From Chryseobacterium sp. JM1 (GTDB lineage: Bacteria > Bacteroidota > Bacteroidia > Flavobacteriales > Weeksellaceae): 64,000 nt of DNA. A model generated the notes under the pieces. The model saw only the letters and a list, made by a program, of their open reading frames with translations. It was not told where the DNA came from and did not search any database. The stretch spans positions 1 to 64,000 of the forward strand of contig NZ_JPRN01000001.1 of NCBI RefSeq assembly GCF_000737715.1. Direction: 5' to 3'. The stretch's first letter is position 1. Every line of letters starts with the position of its first letter. Below, piece after piece: positions 61,791 through 64,000 of the stretch. A program made the position numbers and the translations under genes.

Positions 61791-62978
61791 CTATATCATT
61801 TCCTGGTAATAACGGATGGTTTCATCAACCATTTTATCAATGCCAAATCTGGTTTCAATTAATTTCCGGGCATTCAGTGATATCCTGTTTCTCAGATCAT
61901 CGTCTTCAAAAATGAGACTTATCTTTTCATGGAAGTTTCCTTCCTCAGCAATAAGGCCGTTTACAGGCTCCTGTATGATCTCTTTAAACGAATCTATAGA
62001 AGAACATACAACCGGTTTTTGCATGGCCATTACTTCCAGCAAAGATAAGCTAAAATTTTCACCTTTGGAGGGGAAGCATACTACCTCTGCTTTACTGATA
62101 AGCTTTACAATTTCAGGACCCGGTTTATTGCCATAAAAATGGATGGAATTCCGTGTTTCATGATCAGGAATATGCTCCGTGATATAGGCGGGATAATGAT
62201 TCGGATTTCCTATGAAATGTAGCGATGCTTCGGGATGATTTTTTTTAAGCTGAATAAAAGAGTTGATCAGAGTTTCCGCTCCTTTTTCAAAAGAGACGTT
62301 GCCCAAATAAAAGACGGATTTAGGAATAATTTCCGCATCTTCTTCAGGTTTGTAGAATTTTTCATCAATGCCGTTGTAGATCAGCTTTGGATTTTTGATA
62401 TCAAATAAGTCTTTATTGATGGTCTCGTTGTATTTTGAGATCGTAATAATATTTTTTGATTCTTTAAAAGCAGCTTTTTCACAGAAGATCCTTCCTTTAT
62501 GAACTTTTTTATAGCCGAAATATTTCTCCAGGACAGACCAGGAGCCATGGCATCGGATCACATAAGGAATGGTTTTATGGATAGAAAGTGACAGACCGTC
62601 AAAGTCATGGGTTTCTGCAATATCGAAATGAAGATTGTTTTTTTTGATCCAGGCACTTATGGTATCAGATATTATTTTTTTCTCTGATAAATAGGTTTTA
62701 AAATGAATCTGTTCAAAAGCTTTCACTTTTCCCGTAAAAGATCTTAGCAGTTCAAGAAGGGGATTAGCTTTGAAGATATCTTTAACAGAGTGGATCTTCA
62801 CGCCATCTTCTTCTATATCAAACGTATATTTTGAGATCAGGAAAACATGAACGGAGATACCTCTCTTCACAAGTTTTGCACATAAATTTTTATAAAAAAC
62901 GCCTGTACCACCTACTTTAGGGGTGCGGGAAGATTGGTATTCCCGGGTGACAATAAGTACATTTTTTATTTCTTTCAT
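61791..62978 (-). CDS. Glycosyltransferase family 4
   Basis: 395 residues with a GT-B fold. N-terminal VLIVTREYQSSRTPKVGGTG; nucleotide-sugar half with SVFYLGNVSFEKGAETLINS, IHFYGNKPGPEIVKLISKAE and the E-x7-E motif ENFSLSLLEVMAMQKPVV. Its ATG overlaps the stop of the upstream gene by 4 bp, so these two are translationally coupled and probably act on the same glycan. Confidence 0.92.
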   Translation of the reverse strand: MKEIKNVLIVTREYQSSRTPKVGGTGVFYKNLCAKLVKRGISVHVFLISKYTFDIEEDGVKIHSVKDIFKANPLLELLRSFTGKVKAFEQIHFKTYLSEKKIISDTISAWIKKNNLHFDIAETHDFDGLSLSIHKTIPYVIRCHGSWSVLEKYFGYKKVHKGRIFCEKAAFKESKNIITISKYNETINKDLFDIKNPKLIYNGIDEKFYKPEEDAEIIPKSVFYLGNVSFEKGAETLINSFIQLKKNHPEASLHFIGNPNHYPAYITEHIPDHETRNSIHFYGNKPGPEIVKLISKAEVVCFPSKGENFSLSLLEVMAMQKPVVCSSIDSFKEIIQEPVNGLIAEEGNFHEKISLIFEDDDLRNRISLNARKLIETRFGIDKMVDETIRYYQEMI

Positions 62979-63952
62979 GAATTCAGTTTAAATACTGTGT
63001 TTACCCAATGGTCGAGTGTATACTTATAATAAACTTCTTCAGGCAGTTTTTCGTATGGCGTATTGAAAAATTCTTTTTTTACATTGCGGAAATTCTTATC
63101 CAGCACCAAAATATTATTAGGATTGTAAAAATCATAAGTTTTAATGGTCGGATTATCGGTGATCACCTTTTTCTCCAAAGCCATAGCTTCAAATATCCTG
63201 AAACTCAGTCCTGTTTGGTCGGCACGCATCAGATCAAGAATAACTTTGGTGTTTTTATAATAAGTCGGAAGAGCATGATGAGGTATTTTTTTTCTTCCGA
63301 ATTTTAAAATCTCAATATTTTTTTTGTCAATGATCTGGTTCAGCTTATTTTTCCAGCCTTTCTTTCCAGCGATATACACCTCAAACTTAACTTTCATCGG
63401 GCAAAGCCTGTTGATCAGAAGATTGAGCGCAGAAAGCCTTTTCTGATCGTATGACGTGATGTAGAACAGATCCAGTTTCGGACGCTGTTTGGATGCCGGA
63501 ACATGATCGAGATAATTATAATTGGTGATTTTTTCGAATCCGAAATTCTTTACATCATTATCATCAAAAGAAAATATAGTGTCAAAATAGTGCAGAAGGT
63601 GTGTAGCAGGATTCCTTGCCATGCTGTCGTAAAGGTAGGCAATATTACGGTCTGCATATTCTCTGATCTTTTGGTGGATGCTTTCGTCAATAGCTTCAGG
63701 ATTGATGACCAGAATCTGATCCTGCTTTCCGATTTTTTCCAGAGATTCAAGAATGAAACTTTGTCTTTTGTAATATTTGGGGTTTTTGCCCAGAAAAATT
63801 TTGCTGAAAGTGTTTTTTATACGCTCACCAGTATTTTTATGGGTAAAGGCTCCGATGTTGATATGGCACGCCTGAATGCCTCTATCACTCAGTTTTTCCA
63901 CTATGTGTTCATCATAATGCCAGAAATCGAAGCTGATTAAACAAATTTTCAT
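62975..63952 (-). CDS. GT-B glycosyltransferase-like protein (CgeB-like)
   Basis: 325 residues. Start MKICLISFDFWHYDEHIVEK. The C-terminal half has LDLMRADQTGLSFRIFEAMA and LEKKVITDNPTIKTYDFY, resembling the acceptor/donor loop of CgeB-like or Glycos_transf_1-type proteins. The canonical E-x7-E is only partial. It is the first gene of a coupled pair with the GT4 gene. A perfect -7 box sits 5 bp from the ATG. Confidence 0.75.
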   Translation of the reverse strand: MKICLISFDFWHYDEHIVEKLSDRGIQACHINIGAFTHKNTGERIKNTFSKIFLGKNPKYYKRQSFILESLEKIGKQDQILVINPEAIDESIHQKIREYADRNIAYLYDSMARNPATHLLHYFDTIFSFDDNDVKNFGFEKITNYNYLDHVPASKQRPKLDLFYITSYDQKRLSALNLLINRLCPMKVKFEVYIAGKKGWKNKLNQIIDKKNIEILKFGRKKIPHHALPTYYKNTKVILDLMRADQTGLSFRIFEAMALEKKVITDNPTIKTYDFYNPNNILVLDKNFRNVKKEFFNTPYEKLPEEVYYKYTLDHWVNTVFKLNS

Positions 63953-63956
63953 ACTG

Positions 63957-63964
63957 CAAAAATA
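63957..63964 (-). promoter_or_regulatory. -7 box TATTTTTG for the 63952 gene
   Basis: Perfect TAnnTTTG on the minus strand, ending 5 bp before the ATG; suggests a leaderless message. Confidence 0.45.
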
Positions 63965-64000
63965 AAAATTTCATATTTAAATTTATATTTTTGATGCAAA

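Noticed and set aside
1..64000. tRNA, rRNA or CRISPR features
   Set aside because: No cloverleaf-like segments ending in CCA context, no rRNA signature and no regular repeat-spacer array were seen on either strand by eye; a covariance-model scan was not possible.

Overview
The window is AT-rich chromosomal DNA from a Bacteroidota flavobacterium, most likely Chryseobacterium or a close relative (Weeksellaceae). The genus is an inference. It rests on type IX secretion (T9SS) C-terminal sorting domains of both types, perfect TAnnTTTG -7 boxes in front of many genes, almost no Shine-Dalgarno sequences, lipoboxes of the LxxC type, and several protein families I associate with Chryseobacterium. No rRNA, tRNA or CRISPR array was found.

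Region 1 (1-7.3 kb) is a polymorphic-toxin locus. A large RHS protein, whose start lies left of the window, is followed by its immunity gene and then by two displaced RHS tip/immunity pairs. The three tips end in different putative peptidase domains: caspase-like (clan CD), JAMM/DUF4329-like and M91-like HExxH. All three immunity proteins carry export or lipoprotein signals. The tips share up to 168 bp of perfect identity with the full-length gene, which suits tip replacement by recombination.

Region 2 (7.3-22.7 kb) holds secreted metalloproteases (M43, M64), ruvC, a 2H phosphoesterase, a PadR regulator with two paralogous 4-TM proteins, a serine hydrolase lipoprotein, a Dph6-like ATP pyrophosphatase, an IcmF-type fused acyl-CoA mutase and a DUF3667 membrane protein.

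Region 3 (23.5-30.5 kb) is the most interesting part: a class II lanthipeptide-like cluster in a Gram-negative bacterium. It has three intact GG-leader precursors (one with a duplicated core), at least two decayed precursors, a LanM-type synthetase and a LanT-type C39-peptidase/ABC exporter, then a DoxX-like membrane protein. The LanM dehydratase motifs look intact, but all three canonical zinc ligands of its LanC-like cyclase domain are replaced. Terminator-like hairpins separate precursors from lanM and lanM from lanT.

Region 4 (31-54.5 kb) begins with rplM-rpsI-rpsB and ends with tsf, accA and gltX, which continues to 56.2 kb. Between rpsB and tsf lie a WG-repeat protein, three of four paralogues of a small exported family, trmB, a carboxypeptidase-regulatory-like protein and four consecutive giant T9SS type B surface proteins, each with its own promoter and three with their own terminator.

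Region 5 (56-64 kb) has four glycosyltransferase-like proteins, probably for surface polysaccharide, plus a two-gene unit of secreted proteins: a ceramidase-like enzyme interrupted by a beta-propeller and a choice-of-anchor/T9SS protein.

Scattered between genes is a family of long, imperfect inverted repeats whose arms are made of drifting short motifs. They are similar in design but mostly not in sequence.
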